This document shows, piece by piece, positions 31,905 through 42,651 of a stretch of DNA of 64,000 nucleotides (the first letter of the stretch is position 1; each line of letters opens with the position of its first letter). Below the pieces are notes generated by a model. That model saw nothing but the letters and a program-made list of their open reading frames with translations, did not search any database and was not told the origin of the DNA. The stretch is from Breviolum minutum Mf 1.05b.01 (taxonomy: Eukaryota; Sar; Dinophyceae; Suessiales; Symbiodiniaceae). A program made the translations under genes and the position numbers. The stretch is from positions 62,268 through 126,267 of the forward strand of contig DF241069.1 in assembly GCA_000507305.1 (NCBI GenBank), in the 5' to 3' direction.

Positions 31905-33359
31905 AAAACACAAGATATGTAATATGTCAGAATCAGCTTCTTTCAAGTTTTGGGGGATAGATACCCATTACAAAGCAAGTTTGCTTTGCTATGTATCTCA
32001 TACAGCCGACACGACACCTTTCGTCTTTCTGGCAGAAGAAAGATTATACTCACTTCCATTGTCTTGACAAATTCGCGGCTTCCCAGCCCCTGGGTTACGA
32101 AAGCTGTCTTGAGACACCCCAGAGGTACTTGTACACGAAGAAACTTTTGAAGACAAAACGGGCGCCATGGCGATGGCGATATTGAGGGGCGATGATGGCC
32201 AAATGACAGTACTGTCTTCACATGTGCAGGCTGTATGAAAGTGTTTTTTCGAAAATGTTAAAACATGTACACTTGCATAGAATGATTGTCTGCTTGAAGT
32301 TTCTAGAAGAGGACCAAATCTTCACGAACACCCCACACGTGAAAAGAATAGGCTATTCAACGATGGCGCTGCTTTAGACATAATTTTCTATTGTCTTGAC
32401 ATTTATCAGTTTCTCGAGAGAATATGAATCTGCCTAAATATAGTAGACTTTGATATCCTTGGTTGAGCCTGCTGTCATAAAGTCGTGGCATCGTGCGTGC
32501 CGCCAGGGTTTACCTACCATTTGGTAGTCCTGAGGCCATAGTGGCCAAGTGCTTGACGTCTTTTCCTTTGCATGCTTGGGATTTGATTCAGTATGCAATT
32601 CATGAGTACGAAATGCAAATCCCCTCTGCAGTTTCTTCCAAGGAGTGGACACGGTGAGCAGGGTATTCTACTAGGCATAAACCATAAACTGCATCGAAAC
32701 GAGTCTCTGAAAGTGGTATTCAGAATGCTCTCTGGGAGGCTTTTCATACTATGTCTTCCAACATTTTTGCAGAACCAATGCGTGGAACATCTTGAAAGAG
32801 CTTCATCGTAGTATGCAGATGGTGTTTTCCAAACTTTGATCCGACAAATCGAAAGACGCAACCCACAGCTGAGTGCCACGTGCTTCAACTAAAGCACTCA
32901 GGTGCACAGAAGGTGATCCTACCTTTGCTTTTTGATTTGCGACACCGCTTTGAAGCAGCATGGGCCAGCTTCAGCAGAACGGAAGGCTGAATCTCGTTCT
33001 GCCGAGATCACAGAGACCGCCAAAACCTTGTCCACAAGCCTACTCTGAAGCAGCACAACTTGTGACTTATGCTTGTACGCATGACAAACGAGTCCAAAGC
33101 CAGCCGAAACTTTGTGCACAGCCTGTCCTCAACCGCCAACTTGCAACTTGCACTTGGGATAAAAATGACAGAACCTCAGGAATTGTATACCTTTGTTTCT
33201 ATAGTTATACTTTGATCGCAGGGAACAGCGCCACTGTTCTGTGGGTGCGAGGTCTAAAATCGATTGAAATCATGGCAGCATTTGATGAACAATTATTTTC
33301 CAAACAATATCCTAGTGAGTGTCCACAAACACCACTATCGCTCAGGTGCAAATGCCTCG
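31905..33359 (+). repeat. Recent duplication, copy 2
   Basis: Second near-identical copy of 29826-31168, offset ~2.08 kb at its start and ~2.19 kb at its end because of the extra sequence at 32647-32840. Unlike copy 1 it continues into 33360-33600, which is a distant relative of unit offset ~7250-7550. Copy 2 may therefore be the original and copy 1 the duplicate, or copy 1 lost its 3' part. Confidence 0.9.
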
Positions 33360-33559
33360 AGAAACACATTTTGTGCACACGTGGCCTTGAAGCAGCAGAC
33401 AGGCCGTTGGAATTGCCAAATTGTTTTCTCCGAAACCTCAACAGCGTTGCACTTGGTATAGCTGCACTTGCAAGGCATGGAACAAATAATCTGGTTCGAT
33501 CAGTTTCTGCTGACCCAAACATTGAGTTTTGTTCTGTTCTCTCAATCTCCTCCCCTTGA
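32960..33559 (+). CDS. Longest open frame in the window, 199 codons, hypothetical
   Basis: ATG-led and open for 600 bp. The first ~133 codons are shared with copy 1; the two copies differ by one replacement and at least two silent changes in this frame. The last 65 codons (RPLELPNCFLRNLNS, VALGIAALARHGTNN, RSVSADPNIEFCSVLSIS) align with tandem relics reading ENLNS and VSANPGTEF (39900-40015), so that part was probably coding. A donor-like cctagtgagt near 33315 and the overlapping KSWQHLMNNYFPNN frame suggest that the reading through the middle is not natural. No signal peptide or membrane segment is evident. Function unknown. Confidence 0.35.
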   Translation: MGQLQQNGRLNLVLPRSQRPPKPCPQAYSEAAQLVTYACTHDKRVQSQPKLCAQPVLNRQLATCTWDKNDRTSGIVYLCFYSYTLIAGNSATVLWVRGLKSIEIMAAFDEQLFSKQYPSECPQTPLSLRCKCLEKHILCTRGLEAADRPLELPNCFLRNLNSVALGIAALARHGTNNLVRSVSADPNIEFCSVLSISSP

Positions 33560-35731
33560 TGATCCTGACAAAAATGTACTAAAACAGGCATGACCTGAAG
33601 CTTGAATTGACCGGCATTTTCACACTTACAATGTTTTATTCTGTGCCCCTGGGCTGCCGTTGATTTTTCAGGTGGGAAGAGTGAACTGAAAATATGGGCT
33701 TCGGATGGAGTTTTGGCTTACCCACATCACTTGAAATCATCATCAACTTTGTAGATTCAGCTTGGGGACAGACTCAACGTTGCGACTCTGAAAGACACCT
33801 AGATCTGCTCAGGAAAGCCATTCTCTGTGTCAATTTCAACCTCTTGTAGTCACTTTTTGCATAGGCACAAAGCAGAACGACAACCCGAGAGACACCAACT
33901 GCACCAGGCATGAATCAGCTATTGCTTCCCAATGAACTCCTCCACCTATGGTACGTGATAGCCAGCTTTTCCGCAGATTTAAGGACAGGTGATCAAGATG
34001 GATGAGAACAAATGAAATTGAAGACCTGAAGCGTTGAAAACATACATGTAGCTTTTTGACTCGAAAAAACAACAAAATTCGAACCTACTCACTCAATGAA
34101 ACTGCTTCCAACTCCACCTTTGGCTAAGTGCTCTAGAAGCCAAGAAATGCTTATGAATGGCAGGAATGGCTGAATCTAGAATCACTCAGAGAGGTCAATC
34201 ACACCTTAAGTTTTGTCAAGCGCTAGGCGGATCCAGATTTGTCAAGGATTTGGACAAAAGCTTTGTGACTTTTGCCCTCGAAACGGCAGCGTGGTTGTCC
34301 AAACACATGCGTACATATATCTGACCATCTGCACGTGAAGTTCGGCACAACGTCGCCATTTGGAACCAGGCGAAGCCGGAAGACAAACTGCCCACAAGCA
34401 CCTTATGGGAAAGAACAAAGCCTTCCATGTATGTGGTCTTCAATCTGCAGAGAAAAATCATAAGAATGACTTCGATTCAAATTCAACTGCACTCCAGGAA
34501 AAAGGACAATGCTGGTCCACCATGAGTGCGACGTCGCTCCAAAAACATCAAAATGCAGCTTACATCAGCTTACCATGTTCCTACAACCGGTAAATTCAAC
34601 GGTTCTTCATAAAATGGTAGTATCATTGAATCATTGGCATCATCAAATGAGTCTGAACAGCTGCTATGGATTTCAATGATGTTGACCATCTTCGTGTGAA
34701 GTTCAGCACAACTCCGCCATTTGGAAACAGGCGGAAGAGAAACTGCTCAAAACCACCTTGTGGGAAAGTAACAACGCCTTCCATGTATGTGGTCTTTTGT
34801 TTGCAAATAAAAAATCATAAGAATCACTTCGACTCAAATTCAACGGCACTCCAGGAAAAAAGACAATGCTGGTGCACCATGAGTGGGACATCACTTCAAA
34901 ACATGAGAAAGGCAGTGACAAAGCCACCGGACTCAGATACTTGACGTGTTGCAAGAGTTCTCCGTAACATCTGGCCAAGCATTGCCACATTGCAAAATGT
35001 TCGTCTCACCCTCATTTCTCCACTCCTCGAGTACCACTAGAAGCGCACGATAGAAGCAAAGTCAAACATATCAAGGCAACTTTCATTGAGTTCTTGCAAA
35101 GCAGTTAAAAAGATACTTGGACTTAAACTGCAACAGTTGGTGGACCGGAAAAGGCGTGCGGGTCATGCAGTGAACTCCTTCATTAAACACAACAATACAT
35201 CAACCTTCCACTTCCAATCTTACCATGCTTTTCCAGCTTGCACAGAAGGCATCTCGTGCATGCTGGAACACGGCCAAATCCACACTAACCTGGGTCGGGC
35301 AGCTGCTCGGCCCTGGAATACATCCGCACGATGTCGGAACAGACCTTTCATGCAAGCAGTCCCTCAATGAGGGGCAGCTCATCCTGATCCTTCATGTAGG
35401 TACTCGATGATTGTCGATGGCTACTAGGAAACCATGAGCGGCCTGCAAGGCTACGTGCCTCTCTGGTGTCACAACTTGCTTGGTCATCCTTTTGGGGATC
35501 TGGCATCGTTTTCTCAACGAAGATGCCTAGTGGCAAGACACAGGTTTCATTTTGCTGACTGTCTCAGCATTTCCAGCACTTGTGCTAACCTTTGGTCTGC
35601 TGTTAATCGGTGACCAATCCCCCGGTATCTCATAGCATTGGAACAAAACACTCTGCCCCACCAAGATTTGCGTGAGTGGGCGCACCGTGGTGGGCAGAGG
35701 CCTTGACGATTGCAAGGTGATTTGCACGTAA

Positions 35732-35968
35732 GGCTGCAGAATTAAAGCAGGTCGCCGTGCCCCAGCCTGTGAATGGAGTGTCGCTCAAAACTGCATGGGC
35801 GTTAATTACAAATCATATTGGCAAAAAAAAACATTTTGGCAGAAAATGGTGAAAGGTCCTGATGCGCAGTTTGTCCCTTGGGACTCATCAGAGGCAGCCA
35901 GTCATCTTCTACCAGAAACTCTTGACTTTTTGGGGCTCTGTGGCTTCCTGGTGCTCACAGTTTCTGCA
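35732..35968 (+). pseudogene. Exon relic WSVAQNC...WDSSEAASH, unit 4
   Basis: A 79-codon frame opens after TAA in the acttaaggctgcag-like tract and reads APACEWSVAQNC, WQKMVKGPDAQ, PWDSSEAASHLLPETL and a hydrophobic end before TAA at 35969. Related modules lie at 4624-4760, 5515-5830, 15895-16000 and 46073-46200, where stops or shifts break this frame. WSVAQN matches WSAAQN in the central exon at 28642. The hydrophobic tail (GLCGFLVLTVSA) may be intron read-through rather than a membrane segment. Confidence 0.4.
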
Positions 35969-36599
35969 TAAACTCCTCTCCTTTTCTGTCTTGAAAGATG
36001 TAGTTTGGAGACACAGAATAGTTTAGTATGTGACCGAAGGCAGTCAGATCACTGAAATCATGGGGATGTCGAAAACAGCATACAAGACAAGGCGTATGGA
36101 ATCCTCGTCAATCGACACCAGTCTCTATGTCAACACAACAGGCAACACTCAATGTCCTCACTGCCAAACTTCGTTCTGTCCGCCTTTGAAGATCTCGTTT
36201 CAATCACGGTTCTCGATGTCTGAGAACATTTCACACGTTTTGATCTCGTTTTCCAACCCTGTGGAGGACGACATTTCACAAAGGTGACACACATGAGAAC
36301 CTATCTCGTTTCTGGAGTGCCCCCACCTCGTTATTGCCTCGTTTTGCAGGCAAAACTACATGTTCCGGCAAAACCTGCCTACTGGCAATGCTACTGTTCA
36401 TCTTCCTAAATAAATGCAGTTGCCCAAACCTTATGGCAACCGGCAGTTTGCAAGGTCAACGGAGTGCATTCCAGCCAGAAACTTACTTCAATTGGTTTGG
36501 GCCCAAAATACTTGTGAAAGAGCAGTGATAGCGCGTTGGGGGGCCACCTCATCTTGCATACCAAAAATACTACTTTTCATCTTCCTAGAATACATGCAG

Positions 36600-37065
36600 T
36601 TGGTCAGCTACACACTGTACACTAGGTCCATGCCTACGCAAATGCCTCCTGCATGCATGCGCTGAATGGAAAGGGTGCCGACGCTGGAGTTTGCTGGATT
36701 AGGTGCCTATGCACCCGTGGGTCCACAGCGTTCTTTGTTGGCTACCTCGTAAATCTGCCTATGCGGCTCTGCCTACGCAACAAACATCTAGATTGCTTTC
36801 ACGTGTGCCTACACACGCCTACTCCCCGTGAAACTAACCTGGAAGTTAATTCCAGAAAATGACTTTACTAACATAGAAGTCGGTTCTCGAGGAATTCCCA
36901 GGAAAGTGGTCCAGGCCCTGAATGAATGTTAAAGGCTGTTGGGTCAGGTTCCCTCGCGAAATTTGATGATCGCATGTTGATGTAACCGATGTCAATCAAG
37001 TTGAAGATATCTTTAGAAACATCAGGTGTGGGGGAGTGGGTCATATAAACTTCATTTTTTAGTAC
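36600..37065. other. Unit 4-specific stretch, no gene seen
   Basis: The stretch starts with a relic that recurs at 48060-48110 (tccatgcctacgcaaatgcctcc) and then continues with sequence not seen elsewhere in the window. It includes repeated gcctatgc / gcctacgc words (36620-36830). No frame above 70 codons looks coding. Confidence 0.4.
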
Positions 37066-37439
37066 TCATGTTGAGGAAGAAGGAGGTTCGGCCCAACATG
37101 GTTGACTGGTCGAGAGTGCCATCCGTCCAGGAGCATCTACATTGCAGGCAATGCCATTCTAGACATGTCCAGGTATGGGGTGCTAGGGCCAGGCATCGTG
37201 GACCTTGTGGAGCTAGGGCAGTTAGCACCTCAAATGATACAGCTTCCTATGGGCAAAGCGAGGACCATCTGCAACTAATGCTTCATTGATAATAGTTTCC
37301 ACAAGACGGTGAAGTTTTACAATGGTCTTGAGCTTTGCTGCTGACTCAAACTGCAGATTGCTCAGCTAATGCTCACTTGGCACACAGCAATTTGGACTTA
37401 AGGCACGCAAACCCTGGTGGGGCAGGGTGTGAGAGGTTT

Positions 37440-37570
37440 TGTTCCAATGTTATCGTAATTACTCAACCCCATATGTCCTTCAAAAGTACATGCCAGCTTC
37501 TTTTGGGAGATCGATAAGTTCACTGCCAGAAACAAATCATCAGCTCCACTCAGGTTTATATCCTGGCTCA
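37440..37570 (-). repeat. Small inverted segment in unit 4
   Basis: Sequence around ccttcaaaagtacatgccagcttcttttgggagatc is the reverse complement of unit 1 at about 4300-4415 (and of 15600-15660 in unit 2). The + strand here reads VHASFFWEIDKFTAR; the - strand of unit 1 reads VHASFFAEIDQFTAR. Flanking modules on both sides are in the normal orientation. Confidence 0.7.
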
Positions 37571-37816
37571 GCTGCAAGATGGACTCTAATGCGCATTCAC
37601 TGATCGAAGAAACTATGCGTGCCTTCTCTCACACCATGGCCGGCAAAGGCCTTGACGATTTCAAGACGATTTGGACTTCAGGCTGCAGCTCGTCTAATTT
37701 GACACCTGACAACCAATTCAGAGTCGCTCAAAACTGCAGAGGCAGCCAGTCATCGGAAACTCTTGGCTTTTCCGGACTCTTTGGCGTATGGAATCCTCAT
37801 CAATCTACGCACCTCT

Positions 37817-38136
37817 ACATCAACATAACAGGCATCACTCAATGTCCTCACTGCCAAACTTCGTTCTGTCCGCCCTTGAAGATCTCGTTTCAATCTTGTT
37901 TCTCAATGTTTGACAACATTTCAGACGTGATGATCTCGTTTTCCAACTCTGGAGGGCGACATTTCACAGTGATACACATGAGGACCTATCTCGTTTTTGT
38001 CGCCCCACCTCGTTTTTGTCTCCTTTTGCAAGCAAAACTACATATTCCTGCAAACCTGCCTACTGGCAATGCTACTGTTCATCTTCCTAAATAAATACAG
38101 TTGCCCAAACCTTATGGCAACCGGCAGTTTGCAAGG
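37817..38136 (+). repeat. Duplicated ~320 bp block, first copy
   Basis: Nearly identical to 38406-38723 (only a handful of mismatches), starting at tcaacataacaggc and ending in caaggtcca.ggaatg. A third, shorter copy follows at 38770-38880. The second copy's left flank (38213-38405) is nearly identical to unit 5 at 47580-47758, so the extra copy probably came in by exchange with another unit. Confidence 0.85.
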
Positions 38137-38405
38137 TCCACGGAATGTGGGGCCCCAAAGACTTGTGAAAGAGCAGTCAGTGGTAGCGCTTTGAAAAAGA
38201 AACAGAGAAGGAAGACCATGAGATTGAAATTTTGGCCTCACGCTGATCTCAAGCACACGGGGGTCGAACATCTGGCTTGGCTGAGTGTTGTGCGGGCTCA
38301 GCACTACCCTGCATTGCTGCAGCTCTCTTGCAAAGTCATGCAAAAGTCAGCACCATGGCCAGCAGAAGCCTTGACGATTCAAGGCGATTTGGACTTAAGG
38401 CTGCT

Positions 38406-38723
38406 CCATATCAACATAACAGGCAATGTCCTCACTGCCAAAGTTCGTTCTGTCCGCCCTTGAAGATCTCGTTTCAATCTCGTTTCTCAATGTTTGACAA
38501 CATTTCAGACGTGATGATCTGGTTTTCCAACTCTGGAGGGCGACATTTCACAGTGATACACATGAGGACCTATCTCGTTTTTGTCGCCCCACCTCGTTTT
38601 TGTCTCCTTTTGCAAGCAAAACTACATATTCCTGCAAACCTGCCTACTGGCAATGCTACTGTTCACCTTCCTAAATAAATACAGTTGCCCAAACCTTATG
38701 GCAACCGGCAGTTTGCAAGGTCC
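38406..38723 (+). repeat. Duplicated ~320 bp block, second copy
   Basis: Partner of 37817-38136, offset ~588 bp. Confidence 0.85.
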
Positions 38724-39115
38724 ATGGAATGCATTCAATTGGTTTGGCCTGTGGGGCCCGGCCCCAATGAAGATCTAGTTTCAATCTCGTTTCTCAATGT
38801 TTGACAACGACGTGATGATCTTGTTTTCCAACTCTGGAAGGCGACATTTCACAAAGGTGACACACATGAGAACCTATCTCGTTTCTGGAGTCCCCCCACG
38901 TCATCTTGCATACCAAAAATACTAAGTTTCATCCTCACACGTCAAATCTTGCCATCTCTTGGTGCAGCTGTCTCGCTTCAAATTCGCTATTTTTGGAGGG
39001 TACAACAACCAGTTGTATAGTTCAATCGAGCAGCTTCGTTTTTCATGGCTCGTCTCTGGCCACGGATTGAGTTCCTTGAAGCATGGCGGTGTATCACAAA
39101 TTCCATCTTGCCAGG

Positions 39116-39600
39116 TGTTGAAGACTCTTCCAAAAGATCACTGCCTCTGTTCAAATTTTCCATGCCCTTTCACCTTCCGATCCAGATTGTTTGCACTGAC
39201 CACTGATCTGCCAGGAACTCCTGATGGACACCTGAACATTGTACAAGTACAAGGCATCATCCTTGCATCCTGATCCCAGAATCAAAACCCTTTCAAGATG
39301 AGTGAAGGTGACGAAAGTGACGGAAATTTGGGAGTGTTGCTCATTCGAACTCTGGATGATACAAGGAGGTACTCCTCGAAAATTGTCGTCACGTCAAGGT
39401 GATGATGGATACATAATAGATATCCTATCTCACATGTTGAAAACTCTTCCAAAAGATCACTGCCTCTGTTCAAATTTTCTGTGCCACTTCACCTTGCGAT
39501 CCAGATTGTTTGCACTGACCACTGATCTGCCAGGAACTGCTGATGGATCCCCGAGCATTGTACAAGCCATCATTCGGTCACTTGCATCTTGGCGAATCAA
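39116..39600 (+). repeat. Two-copy repeat, ~319 bp period
   Basis: The phrase gttgaagactcttccaaaag begins at 39116 and gttgaaaactcttccaaaag at 39435; both lead into the LTTDLPGT module. Unit 6 has a similar doubling (58750 and 58890). Confidence 0.75.
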
Positions 39601-39943
39601 GACCCTTTTAGGATGAGTCAAGGTGATTGAAGTTTGGGAGTGTTGCTCGCTCGAACTTTGGCTGATACAAAGAGGCACTCCTCTAAGCTGTCTCCCTTAC
39701 AATTCGCTGAAACTGTAGGCATAGCTGCATCCTACCAGTGCCCCTCTCATAGGAATGGAAACACACAACCGACACGAAGACTTGGGTGCACAAGAGCTGT
39801 TCGTACCTTGTCTTTTCCATATGCGATACCGCTTTGAAGCAGCATAGAACAGTGGGACTGTGAACGTGTCTCGCGAAAATCTCAACAGCACCGAAATCCG
39901 AGTCTTACAAAGGGTAAACAAATGAGTTGCTGTAGAATTCAAG

Positions 39944-40327
39944 TTGCACCTGGTGGTTCAAGGAGTTTCAGCAAACCCTGGCACTGAGTTTGGCTCCATT
40001 CTCTGTGTCTCTTCCCCGAGACGCCGCAAAGCTTTGCCCACAAGCCTGGTCAGAAGCAGGTTCCAAGTGCAACTTTTATATTTTTGTTACAGTATGGAGT
40101 TGTGCTGCAAGCCCCGGGTACATGACTCACCGCGTGCTTCCATTTGCCATCAGGGAACCGAGGCAAGTTTGCTTGAACTGCGCAGGTTTATGACTTTGGG
40201 TGGTTTGGGGGTTCCGGACAGTCCAAATACAACTGGCTGGCCGCCACTGGCATTTCAGGGCTTAGCACACATGGATCTTCAAGGCAAACAACCACATCTA
40301 CAGAAAGCATGGTTTCTCGAAATTTGA
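39944..40327 (+). pseudogene. Exon relic LVVQGVSANPGTEFGSIL, unit 4
   Basis: A 127-codon open frame. Its first 45 codons (LVVQGVSANPGTEFGSILC, then RSRFQVQL) correspond to modules at 7470-7590, 50365-50490 and 60300-60430 and to the central relative VSADPNIEFCSVLSIS at 33510. The remaining ~80 codons run into sequence private to unit 4, so the full length is probably not one exon. Confidence 0.38.
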
Positions 40328-40455
40328 CCATGGGTGGGTGAGAAAGAAAACTCACCAAAATGAACTGGATGGATGGAAGCATGTTGAATGAGCTTTAGCT
40401 TCTGACTAAGCATTGATCATTCTCGATTTACTTGGGAATATGGGTGAATCCGTCC
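40310..40455 (+). repeat. Relocated ~150 bp block, unit 4 copy
   Basis: The block tttgaccatgggtgggtgag ... ttgggaatatgggtgaatccg also occurs at 61660-61810 in unit 6, where its neighbours are different modules. It is absent from the matching positions of other units. Confidence 0.75.
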
Positions 40456-41566
40456 GCCCTGGTTTTGAGATGAGATTTGGAATTTTCAACAAGAGCCTTT
40501 CTAAGGTATAATCGTGTTCCGCAAGGAGGTTCGGCCCAAAAGGGGAACCTGGTCGAAAGTGCCATCCGTCCAGGAGCAGCCCCAGTGCATGCAATGCCAT
40601 TCTAGATGTGGCGAGGTATGGTCTGGGAGGGCCAGGCATCCTGGACCCTTTGGAGCTAGGGCAGCTAGCACCTCGAAAGAGACAGCTTCCTATGCGCAAA
40701 GCAAAGATCATCTTCAACTAACGCTTCAATTACCTTAAGTCCCTCAGAACATGACTTTTTCCGCACCTCCTCGATCTTTTTGGCACATGAAGAACGCTTT
40801 GCCTATGATGCAGTGAGCTGGAAATTCCTCACTGGCACTTTTCACACAAACTCTCTCTAGTGGGGTTGCGGGCCATGGATTCACTAAAGAGAATACCAAA
40901 ATGTGGGAAGGCAGGATGAAACCAAAGACTCGATTTTCTTTGGCACAAGAAAATGAGATTCAGACCTTCAACATGCGGCGTCGAGTGAGCTGGAATTTGT
41001 TGCAGACCCTTTTCTGAGAAGTTTCATGGAGCAACGACAGTTGCGGAATGAGCCACTTGCCGTGACAGGGAAATGAGATTCAGAATTTCAACATGGGGCC
41101 GTCTTCAATGTACAATCTCTTGCCACGGGAAAGAGGAGGTTTGGCCCTAAAGTACCACGATTCCATCTGTTGGATGTTGCCTCCACGAATCGGGACATGC
41201 AAAGCACAAGGGATGATACCGGACAGACACTCATATGACTAACGATTCTTCACTTAAAGCTGCACAATTGGCACAGCGACAATGCTTTGCCTATTGTAGA
41301 GTGAGCTGGAAATTTGTTCCATGCCCTTGTCTGAGAAATTTCATGGAGCAACGACAGTTGCGGAATGAGCCACTTGCCGTTTTTAGGGAAATGAGAATTC
41401 AGAATTTCAACATGCGGCCTTTCTTCAACGTACAATCTTTAATTTTGCCACAAGGAAGAGGAGTTTTGCCCTAAAGTACCACGATTCCATCTGCTCATCT
41501 GCTAAATGTTGCCTCCACGAATCTGGACAACCGAAGCACAGGGGATGATGCCGGGCAGATACTAAT

Positions 41567-42106
41567 ATGACTATAACGATTCTTCACTTAAAGCTGCACA
41601 ATTGGCACAGGGACAACAAAAAAGAGGAGGTTCGGCCCAAAAATGACACATGGTCTAAATCAAAGTGCCATGATTCCAGAAACCTCTACAAACCATCTGC
41701 TAGATCTTGCCTCCATGAATTTGGACATACAAACCACAAGGAAAAAAACTGGACAGACACTCATATGACTGACAGTTCTTCACTGAAAGCTTCCAAACCG
41801 AGTTTTTCCACACCTCCATTTCCTTTGGCACAGGGACAATGCTTTGCCTATTGTTGTAGAGTGAGCTGGAAATTTGTTCCATGTCCTTGTGTGAGAAATT
41901 TCATGGCGCAACGACGGCTGCGGAATGAGTCACTTGCCGTGACACTACTTTTCAGCCGTGCCGAAATCATCTTATTTTCAACAGAATCTAGCAGTTTCAA
42001 TGAAGTCAGACAATTACTTTCGGAGGGGCCAAAGCTAAAAGCATGGCAGCATCTGAGCAACGATGATGCGTTTCCAAACAATCCACGATTGGAGCTCCAA
42101 AATTGA
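41567..42106 (+). pseudogene. Best-preserved 3' relic, 179-codon open frame, unit 4
   Basis: The longest tandem-unit frame on the + strand. It runs through several modules: EEVRPKNDTWSKSK, SFSTPPFPLAQGQCFAY, FMAQRRLRNESLAVTLLFSR, EVRQLLSEGPKLKAWQHL, SNDDAFPNNPRLELQN, then TGA. Units 1 (8830-8912), 5 (51550-51628) and 6 (61470-61588) keep the ending PRLEIQ and the same TGA although earlier frame breaks occur. Unit 5 has an in-frame 18-nt deletion removing DAFPNN. An acceptor-like tttcctttggcacag sits inside (about 41831), so only the part after it is probably one exon. Function unknown. Confidence 0.42.
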
Positions 42107-42360
42107 AACCTTTTTACCAACGGCCCAAAAAGGGCATACAATTTAATGCCATCATTTATGAAAGGTCTAAGATCCAGGCCATGCCATTGTAGACCTTCTC
42201 AGGTGTCGTCTGGGAGGCAGAGCTTTGGGCAAAAACGCGTCTGACTACTGTTCCTCACCCGAAGCTACACAACCTCCAATTTCTCTTGCACGGGGTCAAC
42301 GCTTTGACTATTGCAAAGTGAGGCCACAGTGGAAGCGATGGGATTTCTGCATGTCCTGCA

Positions 42361-42651
42361 GTGTGCCTTGCACTTTCGCACTTGTGCACTTTGCCACCAA
42401 CACATCTAGATCGTCTAGACGTTCTCAGGAAGGGACCTGGACTCCCTAGACTCACCGTAGCTTCCGAAGTGCCTGCGATCATGGGAGATCACCCCTCTTC
42501 ATGGCTGAATGGAAAACGATCTGCAAAGAGGCGTGAAACCAAGATCCGACTGATCATGGCGCACTCTGTGAACAACTTCATACGATCAGAACTGCCAGCT
42601 TGGAAGAGCGACATGGCAGTGAAAACGGCTGGAAAGCGGAGAAAAAAGTGA
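42361..42651 (+). pseudogene. End-of-unit exon relic, best copy (unit 4)
   Basis: A 96-codon open frame covering two modules: LDRLDVLRKGPGLPRLTVAS and SSWLNGKRSAKRRETKIRL, then SELPAWKSDMAVKTAGKRRK before TGA.  Unit 6 (61787-62107) shares the first part but stops at ADYCCS. Here the codon that is TGA in units 1, 2 and 5 is CGA, so this copy has not decayed at that site. The C-terminus is strongly basic. Function unknown. Confidence 0.42.

Larger units (their letters stand above)
23721..33639 (+). other. Central divergent block within the array
   Basis: This ~9.9 kb separates unit 3 from unit 4 and is not closely similar to any tandem unit. From 23889 to 27771 it holds exon-like frames with canonical splice sites and no counterpart elsewhere in the window. 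From about 27900 to 28860 it is a distant relative of unit offset ~2640-5700. After a sequencing gap, 29691-33600 carries relatives of offset ~7300-8900 modules and a recent duplication. It reads as an old divergent copy of the array gene, possibly still partly functional, or as separate genes caught between copies. Confidence 0.55.
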
